From contig JAKQCX010000034.1 of assembly GCA_029558905.1 (NCBI GenBank), positions 1-64,000 on the forward strand: DNA of 64,000 nt. Direction: 5' to 3'. The notes under the pieces were generated by a model. It was not told the DNA's origin. It ran no database searches and saw only the letters and a program-made list of their open reading frames with translations. Position 1 is the stretch's first letter. Each line of letters starts with the position of its first letter. Below, piece by piece: positions 53,661 to 61,528 of this stretch. The position numbers were made by a program, and so were the translations under genes. Source of the stretch: Pseudomonadota bacterium (lineage in GTDB: Bacteria; Pseudomonadota; Gammaproteobacteria; Burkholderiales; Thiobacillaceae).

Positions 53661-55282
53661 CGCGCGTGCTCCCCGCAGGACGCGGCATCCACGCGTGCGC
53701 CGCTGAGCCGGAACAGGACCCCACCCTGCACGTCCTGGTAATGCAGGCTGGCGCCATTGACCTCCGCCAGGTCACGGGCGATGTACAGGCCCAGACCAGT
53801 ACCCTGTTTCGAGGTGGTGTTGAAGGGTTCGAACAGGCGGATGCGGGTCTCCATCGGGATGGCGGGGCCATCGTTGATGATGTCGAGCTCCACCTGCCGG
53901 CCCGCTTCCGCCACGCGCATGCGGATGCTGCCCGGCTCGCGCGTGCAGTAGCGCCAGGCATTGCGCAGCAGGTTCCAGAGGATCTGCTCCAGGTGGTTCT
54001 CGTCCATGCAAAGGTGCGGGTCACCCTGCGTCTGGATCCGGATGATGCCCTCCGGTACCCCCTCGCGCTGGCTGAATTGGGCCACGAAACGCGGCACCAC
54101 CTCGTCCAGGGCCAAGTCGCGGCGTTGCATGCGATCCCGGCGGTTCAGGGCCAGCACGTCCTCCACCAGGCTGTTCAGGCGTGTGACGTTGTCGTTGATG
54201 ATGCGGATCAGGCGCGTGCCCAGCTCATCCGCCTTCTCCTCCTGCAGCAGTCCCGCGGCATGACGGATGGCGGACAGGGGATTGCGGATTTCATGCGCCA
54301 GGTTGGCCGTCAGCATGCCCAGCGAAGCCAGCTTCATGCGCTGGGCCTGGGCCTCCAGCGCCGTCATGTCCTGCAGCACCACCACCGCGCCCTGGCGGCG
54401 GCTGGGCTCCAGCTCGATGAAGCGAGGCAGGATGCGCCGGCCTTCGTCCCCCTCCTGGAAGGGGTGCGCGGGCAGGCTTTGCTGCTGGCGCCAGCGCGAC
54501 CACAGCATCGCCAGCTGCGGGGCGCATTGCGACAGGCTGCAGCCGGGATGGAAACGGGTGGCCAGCAGGGCTTCCGCCTGGGCGTTGTATTGCAGCACCT
54601 CGCCGCCATCATCCACCGCCATGACCGCATAGGGCAGTTCCTGGATCATGCGTGCATTGATGCGCGCCATGCGCTCCATCTGCAGGCTTCTCTCCCGCGC
54701 CAGGCTGGAAGCCCCCAGCGCACCGACGGCCTGGATGTGGGCCAGGAGGGCCACGCCGAAGAAACTGGCGGCCAGCACCCCCCCGCGCGCCAGGGTTTCC
54801 GGGCCCGCATGCCCGGTGAGCACCAGCCACAATTGCTGCGCCAGCACCACCAGGGCTGCGAGCGCGGCCCAGAAGAAGATGTGGCGCCGCTGCCGCAGCA
54901 TGCCCACCGCAGCCATGGAGACGATGAGCAGCAGACCCGGGCCGGTCGTGCCGCTGCCACTCACCTGCATGAGCGCGCCAATGCAGACGATGTCGACGAT
55001 GACGTGCCGCACCAGCTGCACCTCGAAGGCCGGGGTGCGTTTGCGCAGCGATCCCAGAAAAATCCAGCCGGTCAGGAAATAGGTGGCGCAAATGCCCATG
55101 AACCACGTGCCGTCCCGCAGGACCAGAAAGGCATCGCGCAGCGTCAGGCCGGCCAGGATCAGGGTGATCGCCACGAACAGGCGGAAATAGTTGAGCTGCG
55201 CCAGGGCGCGCCAGAAGCTCTCCGGCACGTCCTCCCGCGTCGCCGCGGGTACGAAGTCAGCCATCGCGGCGACGGTGCTCAT
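53657..55282 (-). CDS. pilS: Sensor histidine kinase (PilS-like)
   Basis: A 541-residue kinase with six predicted membrane helices (about residues 30-200), a PAS domain (about 215-320), the HisKA H-box LAHEIRNPLSAIRHAAGLL (phosphohistidine near residue 340), the N-box QILWNLLRNAWRY and the G-box GTGLGLYIARDLAEVNGA. This architecture is that of PilS. It overlaps the PP0621-type gene by 26 bases with the ATG at 55282; an in-frame ATG at 55264 is an alternative, and no Shine-Dalgarno clearly decides. Confidence 0.88.
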   Translation of the reverse strand: MSTVAAMADFVPAATREDVPESFWRALAQLNYFRLFVAITLILAGLTLRDAFLVLRDGTWFMGICATYFLTGWIFLGSLRKRTPAFEVQLVRHVIVDIVCIGALMQVSGSGTTGPGLLLIVSMAAVGMLRQRRHIFFWAALAALVVLAQQLWLVLTGHAGPETLARGGVLAASFFGVALLAHIQAVGALGASSLARERSLQMERMARINARMIQELPYAVMAVDDGGEVLQYNAQAEALLATRFHPGCSLSQCAPQLAMLWSRWRQQQSLPAHPFQEGDEGRRILPRFIELEPSRRQGAVVVLQDMTALEAQAQRMKLASLGMLTANLAHEIRNPLSAIRHAAGLLQEEKADELGTRLIRIINDNVTRLNSLVEDVLALNRRDRMQRRDLALDEVVPRFVAQFSQREGVPEGIIRIQTQGDPHLCMDENHLEQILWNLLRNAWRYCTREPGSIRMRVAEAGRQVELDIINDGPAIPMETRIRLFEPFNTTSKQGTGLGLYIARDLAEVNGASLHYQDVQGGVLFRLSGARVDAASCGEHAR

Positions 55283-55478
55283 CGCAGCAGTAGAAGCGCC
55301 CTTTGCTGAGGATGGCCTCGGAACGAGGCAGGTTCACGGCGCACACGCGGCAGCGCACCATGTCTTCCGCCGCCTTGGGAGCGGGCGGACGGCCTGCCTC
55401 ACCGCGCTGCCTGCCCATATGCTTGAACCACAGCACCAGGACCACCACCGCCAGGATGATGAGCAGGAGCTTAGCCAC
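55257..55478 (-). CDS. PP0621-family small membrane/zinc-ribbon protein
   Basis: A 73-residue protein with one N-terminal helix (LLLIILAVVVLVLWFKHM) and a short domain with CRVCAVNLPRSEAI and FYCCDEHRRR, the cysteine-rich pattern of the PP0621 family. It may bind zinc. The family commonly lies directly upstream of pilS in beta- and gammaproteobacteria; function is unknown. The start is GTG at 55478, overlapping the previous gene by eight bases. Confidence 0.82.
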   Translation of the reverse strand: MAKLLLIILAVVVLVLWFKHMGRQRGEAGRPPAPKAAEDMVRCRVCAVNLPRSEAILSKGRFYCCDEHRRRDG

Positions 55479-55779
55479 GGGACAGGCCGTTCTTGTGCGT
55501 GTCGTTGATGACGGCCAGCAGCTGCTTGAAAGGGATCTCCCGGCCCCAGCGGTTCACGAACTGCATGTAGGGCAGGTCACGGCCCGTGGGGAACCGATAG
55601 GTGTCCGCCACCATCTCGTCGTACATCCCGCGCAGCACGCCGTCCAGCTGGTCCAGCATGGCGGACCAGCGCTCGGCGTTTTCCGGATCGTATTCGATGC
55701 CGGCGCGCATCTCGTCGATCTCGTACACGGCGTCGTGCACCAGGTCCACGTATTCGTCGTAGGTCTTGGGGCCTTTCAT
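55471..55779 (-). CDS. Conserved-looking acidic protein of unknown function
   Basis: A 102-residue, acidic, mostly helical protein without membrane segment (MKGPKTYDEYVDLVHDAVYE, then a YDPENAERWSAMLDQLDGVL stretch). I do not recognise a family. The ATG at 55779 follows a GAACGGAA sequence; an upstream ATG at 55830 gives a basic extension unlike the rest. The gene is coupled to the PP0621-type gene by an eight-base overlap, so it is probably part of the pilSR operon. Confidence 0.68.
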   Translation of the reverse strand: MKGPKTYDEYVDLVHDAVYEIDEMRAGIEYDPENAERWSAMLDQLDGVLRGMYDEMVADTYRFPTGRDLPYMQFVNRWGREIPFKQLLAVINDTHKNGLSRG

Positions 55780-56225
55780 TTCCGTTCTGCGCCACAGCAA
55801 CCGCAAAGGGCATAACGATACACGAGGCACGTCCCTTGCGGTTCACGGACGACAGGCCGGCGTCTGCCTCCAGGCCGCCCCCGCTGACGACGCCCGCCGC
55901 CGTCATGGGAGCGCACGGCCATCCACCGAGACGGACCGGTTCCTGCGGCAGTTCCGTCTACGATGGACCGAAGGCCAAGACCTCCGATGCCGGCACCAAG
56001 CGGGGCGCCACCCTGTCCGCCATGGGCGGCAAGCAATCCCGCCCGTCAGGCGGGAAGGGGGCTGCGGCCCCCGTCTTCATCGACGCTGGCACGCCAGCGC
56101 GGCCTTGGCGCGCGGTAATTGATCGTCCAGCCGGGCGCAGACCCAAAGCCCTGCAGGACCTCAATCCCGGCAAGGGCATTGGCCCCACACCGAAACATCC
56201 TCGGCCTGAAGGATCCTGCTGGGTG
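55780..56225. other. Non-coding stretch with a small hairpin; no gene seen
   Basis: About 450 bases between the start of the pilS operon and the end of the lectin-type gene. A hairpin with stem TCCCGCC/GGCGGGA (56037-56055) is visible, perhaps a terminator of the lectin gene transcript 170 bases downstream of its stop, but with no T tract. Reading frames here are GC-bias artefacts. The pilS-operon promoter should lie in 55780-55850 and was not identified. Confidence 0.4.
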
Positions 56226-57113
56226 TCACGCAGAAACCAAACGGCCCCGACGCCGGGCTGCAAGTCCCACCAAGCCAAGTCCGGCCAACAGCATGGCATA
56301 GGTTTCCGGTTCAGGGATCGGTGCCGGCACGAGTGAGCCGACAAAATGGCCATCGTCCGCCAAACCATTGGCGGCGGTGAAACCATAATAGATTTCACGG
56401 CCGAGATAGTCACCCGTGTCGATGTCATACAACGCCTCGCCGACCGTGCTCCAGTCCACGGGAGAGAAAACCGAGAACGTATCCCCGGTATAGGCCTGGT
56501 AAATCTCGCCAGTGAGCGTACCGGTCTCGTCGTCATCGCCGGAGGGCGCAAAGCGCAGGGTGGCGGTCCACTGGTAATACTCAGCCGGCTGGATATCGGG
56601 CAGGCCTGTTTCCGTGTGGGCGATCGGCGCCACCGAGCCGTTCTCCAGGATCTGGATGCTGACCGCTTCGGGCTCGTTCGGGAAGTTGAAGGTGTCGATG
56701 GCCAACGCGTAGCCATCGTTGGCGCTGTTGCCATATCCCAGGTCCGAACCGTAGCCACCCATCTCGGGGCCCACACTGTTGAGCACGAAGGTCATGCCAT
56801 CGCCCTGCGCGACGCTGCCGTGGGCCACAAAGAAGCGGAAGGTGAAGTCGAAGGCCTGGTTGAAATCGAGCAACAGCGGCGCAGGTGCGAAGGCGGCGCC
56901 GGCCTGATTGCCGCTGCCTTGCGTGGTGAGTCGCAGGTAGTTGTCGTAGTAGCCACCCGAAGGGGTGTTTGCCATCACCGCCGCGTCAACAAGCAAAGTC
57001 CAGGTGCTGAAGTCGACACCCTGTGTCAGGTCGTACGACTGGCTGGCGTGCGCGGCTCCGACCAGGCCAGACAGGGTGACAGCCAGGGCTGACATTTTGA
57101 TTCGCGGCATCAT
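56226..57113 (-). CDS. L-type lectin-domain PEP-CTERM protein
   Basis: A 295-residue exported protein with a signal peptide (residues 1-24, ALAVTLSGLVGAAHA), a legume-lectin-like beta-sandwich (about 25-255: FRFFVAHGSVAQGDGMTFVL, GYALAIDTFNF, YYQWTATLRF), and a PEP-CTERM signal (IPEPETYAMLLAGLGLVGLAARRRGR). The DGMTFVL and ALAIDTF segments match the carbohydrate/metal-binding core of lectin domains, so it may bind glycans, perhaps in its own EPS. I start at ATG 57113, 8 bases after GGAGG; a further ATG at 57140 is too close to the promoter. It has an excellent sigma-54 promoter. Confidence 0.88.
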   Translation of the reverse strand: MMPRIKMSALAVTLSGLVGAAHASQSYDLTQGVDFSTWTLLVDAAVMANTPSGGYYDNYLRLTTQGSGNQAGAAFAPAPLLLDFNQAFDFTFRFFVAHGSVAQGDGMTFVLNSVGPEMGGYGSDLGYGNSANDGYALAIDTFNFPNEPEAVSIQILENGSVAPIAHTETGLPDIQPAEYYQWTATLRFAPSGDDDETGTLTGEIYQAYTGDTFSVFSPVDWSTVGEALYDIDTGDYLGREIYYGFTAANGLADDGHFVGSLVPAPIPEPETYAMLLAGLGLVGLAARRRGRLVSA

Positions 57114-57154
57114 GGGAACATCCTCCTTCGGGTGGTTCATCGTGTTTTTGTTTT

Positions 57155-57170
57155 AGCAACATACGTGCCA
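57155..57170 (-). promoter_or_regulatory. Sigma-54 promoter of the lectin PEP-CTERM gene
   Basis: On the minus strand TGGCACG-TATG-TTGCT is a full match to the sigma-54 consensus TGGCACG-N4-TTGCW, with GG and GC ten bases apart. Transcription would start about 30 bases before the ATG. Such promoters need an AAA+ activator bound upstream; PEP-CTERM genes in other genomes are known to use sigma-54 with the PrsK/PrsR system. Confidence 0.88.
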
Positions 57171-57644
57171 CTCCAGGATCTGCCTGACCATCCATCGACA
57201 GATCAATGGCTTATCACAGAAGAATCCAGGCAGATCGCCCCGCAATGCGGCGTTCCACCGTCTGCATGTAAAGCCTCATGATGATGCAGATGCACTACAT
57301 GTCGCGACGCGCCCGGGCTTGCCACATGCAAGGCGCCGTTGTGCGCAGACGTATAGAAACGTATGGATACCGCCCCCTGAATCACCCCGGCCTGCGCACA
57401 GGCCGGTTGGTGGCAGTCAGCCAGTCACGGCCCGACCAGTGCGTGGACGAAGGTGCTTGGCCTCGAACCTCGCTGGCGGGACATGATGGCCCGGGGCAGC
57501 AGCCTGATGCGCGAATCGTATGCGCCTGCACGGGTTGACCCATGGGGTACCACCCAAGAGACACGACCCGTTCTGCCCACATGGGGGATCACCTAGAGCC
57601 GCCTGGACATTTGGGACACGTCCGTTCAGGAAGTCTCAGCGAAT
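57171..57644. other. Upstream region of the lectin gene; no gene seen
   Basis: Probable activator-binding region for the sigma-54 promoter. It contains TGTAAAG (57267-57273) and ACATGTCGCG (57297-57306), both also present between the giant PEP-CTERM gene and the LuxR gene (34398-34404 and 34369-34378). Nothing coding is supported in 57310-57644. Confidence 0.4.
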
Positions 57645-57666
57645 ACGGGGGGCCACAGCCCCCCGT
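57645..57666 (-). terminator. Hairpin after hdrB
   Basis: ACGGGGGG and CCCCCCGT flank a 6-base loop (CTGTGG on the minus strand), 42 bases after the hdrB stop. The stem is very stable; only ATTCGC follows, so no T tract. It probably ends the qmo-hdr transcript. Confidence 0.7.
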
Positions 57667-57707
57667 TGTGACATGCCGCTCAGCGGTTCGGTCTGCCAGT
57701 GGATCGC

Positions 57708-58604
57708 CTACTTCGCCGCGAACTCTTCCAGCTTGCGTGCCCGCACCACGTTGCCGTTGAGGCCGGCGTCCTTGGCGGTGCCACCGTAGGCCAGGGTCAT
57801 CAGCTGACTGTAGTACAGCACCGGGATGTCGAACTTGGTGCCATAGCGCTTGTTGATCTGGCCCTGGTAGACCTCGACGTTGGCCTGGCACAGGGGACAG
57901 GGCGTGACGATCATCTCGGCGCCGTTGTCGTAGGCGGATTCGATGATGTCCTTGATCTGGGCCTGGGACTTTTCCGGCTCGGAGAAGGCCAGGGCGCCGC
58001 CACAGCAGGTCACCTTCTGGTCATAGGGCACGGCCTCACCCCCCACGGTCTCGATGAGCTTGTCCAGGTACATGGGGTTCTCGAACGACTCACCGGCGAT
58101 ACCGAAGGGCCGGTTGGTCTGGCAGCCCACGTAGCCGGCGAACTTCATGCCTTCCAGGGGTTTCTTCACATGTCTTTGCAGTTCTGCGTAGCCCAGGTCC
58201 TCGATGAGCACCTCGGCCATGTGGCGGATCTCGGGTATGGCCTTGATGGACAGTCCGGCCTCCTTGAGGGCGGTCTGGGTATCAGCCATGAGGCGGTCGC
58301 TGTTCTCCAGGCGCTCCTTGGACTCGCGCGCGCCCAACCAGCAGGCGGCGCAGGTGGCGACGATGTCCTGGCCCGGCAGATTGGTCTCCGACAGGGCGAA
58401 GTTGCGGGCGTTCATGACGTGCCGGGGCAGTTCGCCGGATTCGGCGTAGCTGATGGAAGCGCCGCAGCAGTTCCAGTCCGGGATCTCGGTCAGCTTGATG
58501 TCCAGGTGCCTGCACATGGACTCCACACTCACCAGGTAATTGGAGGCGGATGCCCCCATCTGGGAGGAGCAGCCGGGGTAGAAAGCGTATTCCTTGCGTG
58601 CCAT
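57708..58604 (-). CDS. hdrB: Heterodisulfide reductase subunit B-like protein (two CCG domains)
   Basis: A 298-residue HdrB-like subunit expected to carry non-cubane iron-sulfur clusters. Two CCG (DUF224) domains are visible: PGCSS, NCCGASISY and ATCAACW in the first, VGCQTNRP, TCCGGALAFSE and TPCPLCQANVE in the second, i.e. a full set of cysteines. In Qmo complexes of some sulfur organisms HdrB and HdrC replace the membrane QmoC. The start at 58604 follows AAGGAGAGG. It is last in the qmoA-qmoB-hdrC-hdrB operon, 13 bases after hdrC. Confidence 0.92.
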   Translation of the reverse strand: MARKEYAFYPGCSSQMGASASNYLVSVESMCRHLDIKLTEIPDWNCCGASISYAESGELPRHVMNARNFALSETNLPGQDIVATCAACWLGARESKERLENSDRLMADTQTALKEAGLSIKAIPEIRHMAEVLIEDLGYAELQRHVKKPLEGMKFAGYVGCQTNRPFGIAGESFENPMYLDKLIETVGGEAVPYDQKVTCCGGALAFSEPEKSQAQIKDIIESAYDNGAEMIVTPCPLCQANVEVYQGQINKRYGTKFDIPVLYYSQLMTLAYGGTAKDAGLNGNVVRARKLEEFAAK

Positions 58605-58617
58605 CTTCTTCCTCTCC

Positions 58618-59259
58618 TTAGGCCTTGGATGTGTCGCGGCCCTTGCGCTGGGCCTCCAGCTCATAGGCCTTGGCCAGCATCCTGTGGATGCCGTCCAGAT
58701 CCTTGCACTTGTGGCCGATGCCCAGGGCCTCCAGAGGGTTCAGGCGCTTGGCCTTCACCAGGCCCAGGGCCACGTCCTTCATCTCCAGGCCCTTCTTGAT
58801 GCCGGCGGCCAGGCCGTCCTTGAAGTACAGGCTCTGGGTGAGCTGCACCTCGTTGACCCGGCCATATTTGGTGGCATTGGTCCAGAACACCTTGGACAGG
58901 TGCATGGTGGGCTGGGCCTTGGCGGCCCGGCCCATCTTGTAGGCATATTCGGCGATGCCGTGCATGACATGGGTGACCGGCACCTTGCGCGGGCAGCGCA
59001 CGTAGCAGTTGTAGCAGGACGTGCACATGTACATGCCGTTGGAGTTCAACACCTCCTCGCGCTTGCCGGCACGGATCAGCATGAAGATCTCCTGCGGCGG
59101 GTGATCCCAGCCGGAGTGGAAATGCGTGGGGCAGGAGCCCGAGCACAGGCCGCACTGCATGCACATCTTCACCCACTCGCCCATCTCCGCCTGCTCTTCG
59201 ATCTCCTTGAGGAAGTTGTTCTTGTAGCGCTCGGCCATCTGTTGGTTCAAATCGCTCAT
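58618..59259 (-). CDS. hdrC: Heterodisulfide reductase subunit C-like protein
   Basis: A 213-residue soluble protein with two [4Fe-4S] motifs: CMQCGLCSGSCP (about residues 33-44) and CTSCYNCYVRCP (about 79-90). These define HdrC; no haem b membrane domain as in QmoC is present. It is the electron link between QmoB and HdrB. The ATG at 59259 lies 10 bases after the qmoB stop and follows a GGAGAGC sequence. Confidence 0.93.
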   Translation of the reverse strand: MSDLNQQMAERYKNNFLKEIEEQAEMGEWVKMCMQCGLCSGSCPTHFHSGWDHPPQEIFMLIRAGKREEVLNSNGMYMCTSCYNCYVRCPRKVPVTHVMHGIAEYAYKMGRAAKAQPTMHLSKVFWTNATKYGRVNEVQLTQSLYFKDGLAAGIKKGLEMKDVALGLVKAKRLNPLEALGIGHKCKDLDGIHRMLAKAYELEAQRKGRDTSKA

Positions 59260-59269
59260 CTCGCTCTCC

Positions 59270-61525
59270 TTACAGACCCTTGAAGGGCGACGGGCCCATG
59301 GCCTTGACCTGTTCGGCGTAGGTATTGATCCTGGCCGGCAGGGTGGCAATGTCGGTGATGGCCACTTCCACGTCCAGCAGGCGCTCGGTCTCCAGGTTCA
59401 TGCTCTTGAGGGTGTCGTACACCTTGGACATGCGGTAGCGCCCCAGTTCGGAGCCCTTGACGAAGTGGCACTGATAATCCTCGCCGCTCTTGCAGCCCAT
59501 GAGCATGACGCCGTCATAACCGCCGTTCAGGGCATCGGTGATCCAGATGGTGTTCACCGAACCCAGGCAGCGCACCGGGATCACGCGCACGAAGGGGTCG
59601 TACGCGTTGCGGTTCAGGCCGGCCATGTCCAGGGCGGGGTAGGCGTCGTTCTCGCAGGCCAGCACCAGGATGCGCGGCTTCTCGGAGAACTCGTCCGGCA
59701 CGTCCACCGCCTTGATCTGGGCCCCCACGGTGTTCACCGAGTAGTTCTCGAAGGAGATCACCCGCACCGGGCAGGCGCCCATGCAGGTGCCGCAGCGGCG
59801 GCAGCGGGATTCGTTGAACAGGGGGAAGCGCTTCTCGTCCTCGTCGATGGCACCGAAGGGGCACTCCACGGTACAGCGTTTGCATTGGGTGCAGCCTTCC
59901 AGACGCACCATGGGGTAGGACAGGTCACCGGCGCGGGGGTGGGCGGCCTTGCCCAGGCCCGCGTTCTCCACCGCCTGGATGGCCTTCATGGCCGCGCCCG
60001 TGGCGTCCTCGATGGCCTGGGCGATGTCCATGGGACGACGCACCGGTCCGGTGGTGTAGATCCCGGTTCGGCGGGTCTCGTAGGGGAAGCAGATGAAGTG
60101 GCTGTCGTTGAAGCCGTGCATGAAGTGGGGGATGTCCGGTCCCTGACGGTACTGCAGGTTGAGCACCGATTTGTCCATCATCTGGATGACCTGGGTCCTG
60201 GCCACCTCGTCGCCACCTTCGGCCAGGCGCACGGCCTCGTTGAGGGCGTCCAGCTCGGGCCCGGAGTTGGGCACGGCACCGGTGGCCAGCACCACCAGAT
60301 CGGCCTCCGCCGCGGTGTCCTCGTTCAGGATCAGGTCCTTGAACTTGACCGTGCAGGTGTTGCCGTTGGCCAGCACCTCGGACACCACGCCCTTGGAGAA
60401 GATCACGCCCCGGTTCTGCGCGGCGCGGTAGAAGTCCTCGCCGTTGCCCGGGGTGCGCAGGTCGGTGAACAGCACCACCGTATCGATGTCCGGGTTGCTG
60501 TCCTTGAAGTAGGTGGCCTGCTTGATGCTGGCGTTGCAGCAGTAGCCCGAGCAGTAGGACAGATGCTCACCGGTGTTGTCCCGCTGGCCGGCGCACTGCA
60601 CGAACACCACGGATTTCACTTCCTTGCCGTCCGAGGGGCGGCGGATGGGCAGGCCGGCGGCGGCCGCTTCCCGTGCCAGGGCCTCCAGACCGGCCTGGTC
60701 CACCACGTTGGGGGACTTGCCATAGCCCAGATGAGGCAGCTTGTTGGCGTCGTAGAGGGAGAAACCGGTGGCCTGGATGATGGCGCCCACGTCCTCGGTG
60801 GCGGTAACGCCGCTCTCGACAGCGATCTCGGCCTTGAAGCGTCCGGGCGCACCACTGGTCTTGGCGATGCGGGCATTGAGATAGACCTTGATGTTGGCGT
60901 CCGCCTCGATGCGGGCCACCAGATCGGCCACGCCGTTGTCCTCGGGAGTGGTATAGGGCTCCCGGGTAGGCACCCGCATGTGCAGCTTGGCGGCCCAGCC
61001 CCCCAGGGCACCGGTCTTTTCCACCAGCACCACCTTGTAGCCGGCCTTGGAGGCCTCCAGGGCGCTGGTCATGCCGGACAGTCCCCCACCCACCACCAGC
61101 ACGGTCTTGATGGTACCGGTCTTCTGGTTGCCCTCGGGCACCTTCATGGCCTTCACCTCGGCGCACATCATGCGCACGTAGTCCTCGGCCATTTCCTGGG
61201 TGGTCTCGCGTGCCTCCTCGGTATCCGGGCGGATCCAGATCACGCCTTCCCGCAGATTGCCACGGGTCATGGCCACGCTGGGGAAGTTGAAGGCCTCGGT
61301 CTTGGCCCGGCGGGAACAGGCACCGATGGCGATGTGCGTGACCCCTTCGTGGTCGATGTCGTGGTTGATCAGGGCCACGCCTTCTGCGGAACAGAGGAAA
61401 TCGTGCTCGCGCACGAGGGCCATCTTGCCTTCCTTGGTGGCGACCTTGACGAGGCTCGCGACATCGACGCGATTGCCAATCTCGCAGCCCTTGCAGATGT
61501 ATGCAGCGGTTTTCATCTCAGCCAT
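59270..61525 (-). CDS. qmoB: Quinone-interacting oxidoreductase subunit QmoB (HdrA/MvhD-like)
   Basis: A 751-residue flavo-iron-sulfur protein. The N-terminal CKGC pair is followed by an FAD-binding motif VLVVGGGLSGMTSALEAS (about residues 142-160), an HdrA-type FVQCAGQRD...YCSGYCCNASIKQ stretch near 310-340, two [4Fe-4S] motifs CTQCKRCTVECP (about 545) and CRRCGTCMGACP (about 580), and a C-terminal MvhD-like domain with four cysteines (LACEN, RCLGS, GCKSG, QCHF). This is the QmoB layout. It should pass electrons between QmoA/APS reductase and HdrCB. It is 3 bases after qmoA. Confidence 0.93.
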   Translation of the reverse strand: MAEMKTAAYICKGCEIGNRVDVASLVKVATKEGKMALVREHDFLCSAEGVALINHDIDHEGVTHIAIGACSRRAKTEAFNFPSVAMTRGNLREGVIWIRPDTEEARETTQEMAEDYVRMMCAEVKAMKVPEGNQKTGTIKTVLVVGGGLSGMTSALEASKAGYKVVLVEKTGALGGWAAKLHMRVPTREPYTTPEDNGVADLVARIEADANIKVYLNARIAKTSGAPGRFKAEIAVESGVTATEDVGAIIQATGFSLYDANKLPHLGYGKSPNVVDQAGLEALAREAAAAGLPIRRPSDGKEVKSVVFVQCAGQRDNTGEHLSYCSGYCCNASIKQATYFKDSNPDIDTVVLFTDLRTPGNGEDFYRAAQNRGVIFSKGVVSEVLANGNTCTVKFKDLILNEDTAAEADLVVLATGAVPNSGPELDALNEAVRLAEGGDEVARTQVIQMMDKSVLNLQYRQGPDIPHFMHGFNDSHFICFPYETRRTGIYTTGPVRRPMDIAQAIEDATGAAMKAIQAVENAGLGKAAHPRAGDLSYPMVRLEGCTQCKRCTVECPFGAIDEDEKRFPLFNESRCRRCGTCMGACPVRVISFENYSVNTVGAQIKAVDVPDEFSEKPRILVLACENDAYPALDMAGLNRNAYDPFVRVIPVRCLGSVNTIWITDALNGGYDGVMLMGCKSGEDYQCHFVKGSELGRYRMSKVYDTLKSMNLETERLLDVEVAITDIATLPARINTYAEQVKAMGPSPFKGL

Positions 61526-61528
61526 TTC

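Noticed and set aside
55831-56230. Possible riboswitch or structured RNA near the lectin gene
   Set aside because: One small hairpin (56037-56055) is visible, but no cobalamin, c-di-GMP or other riboswitch core could be aligned on either strand.
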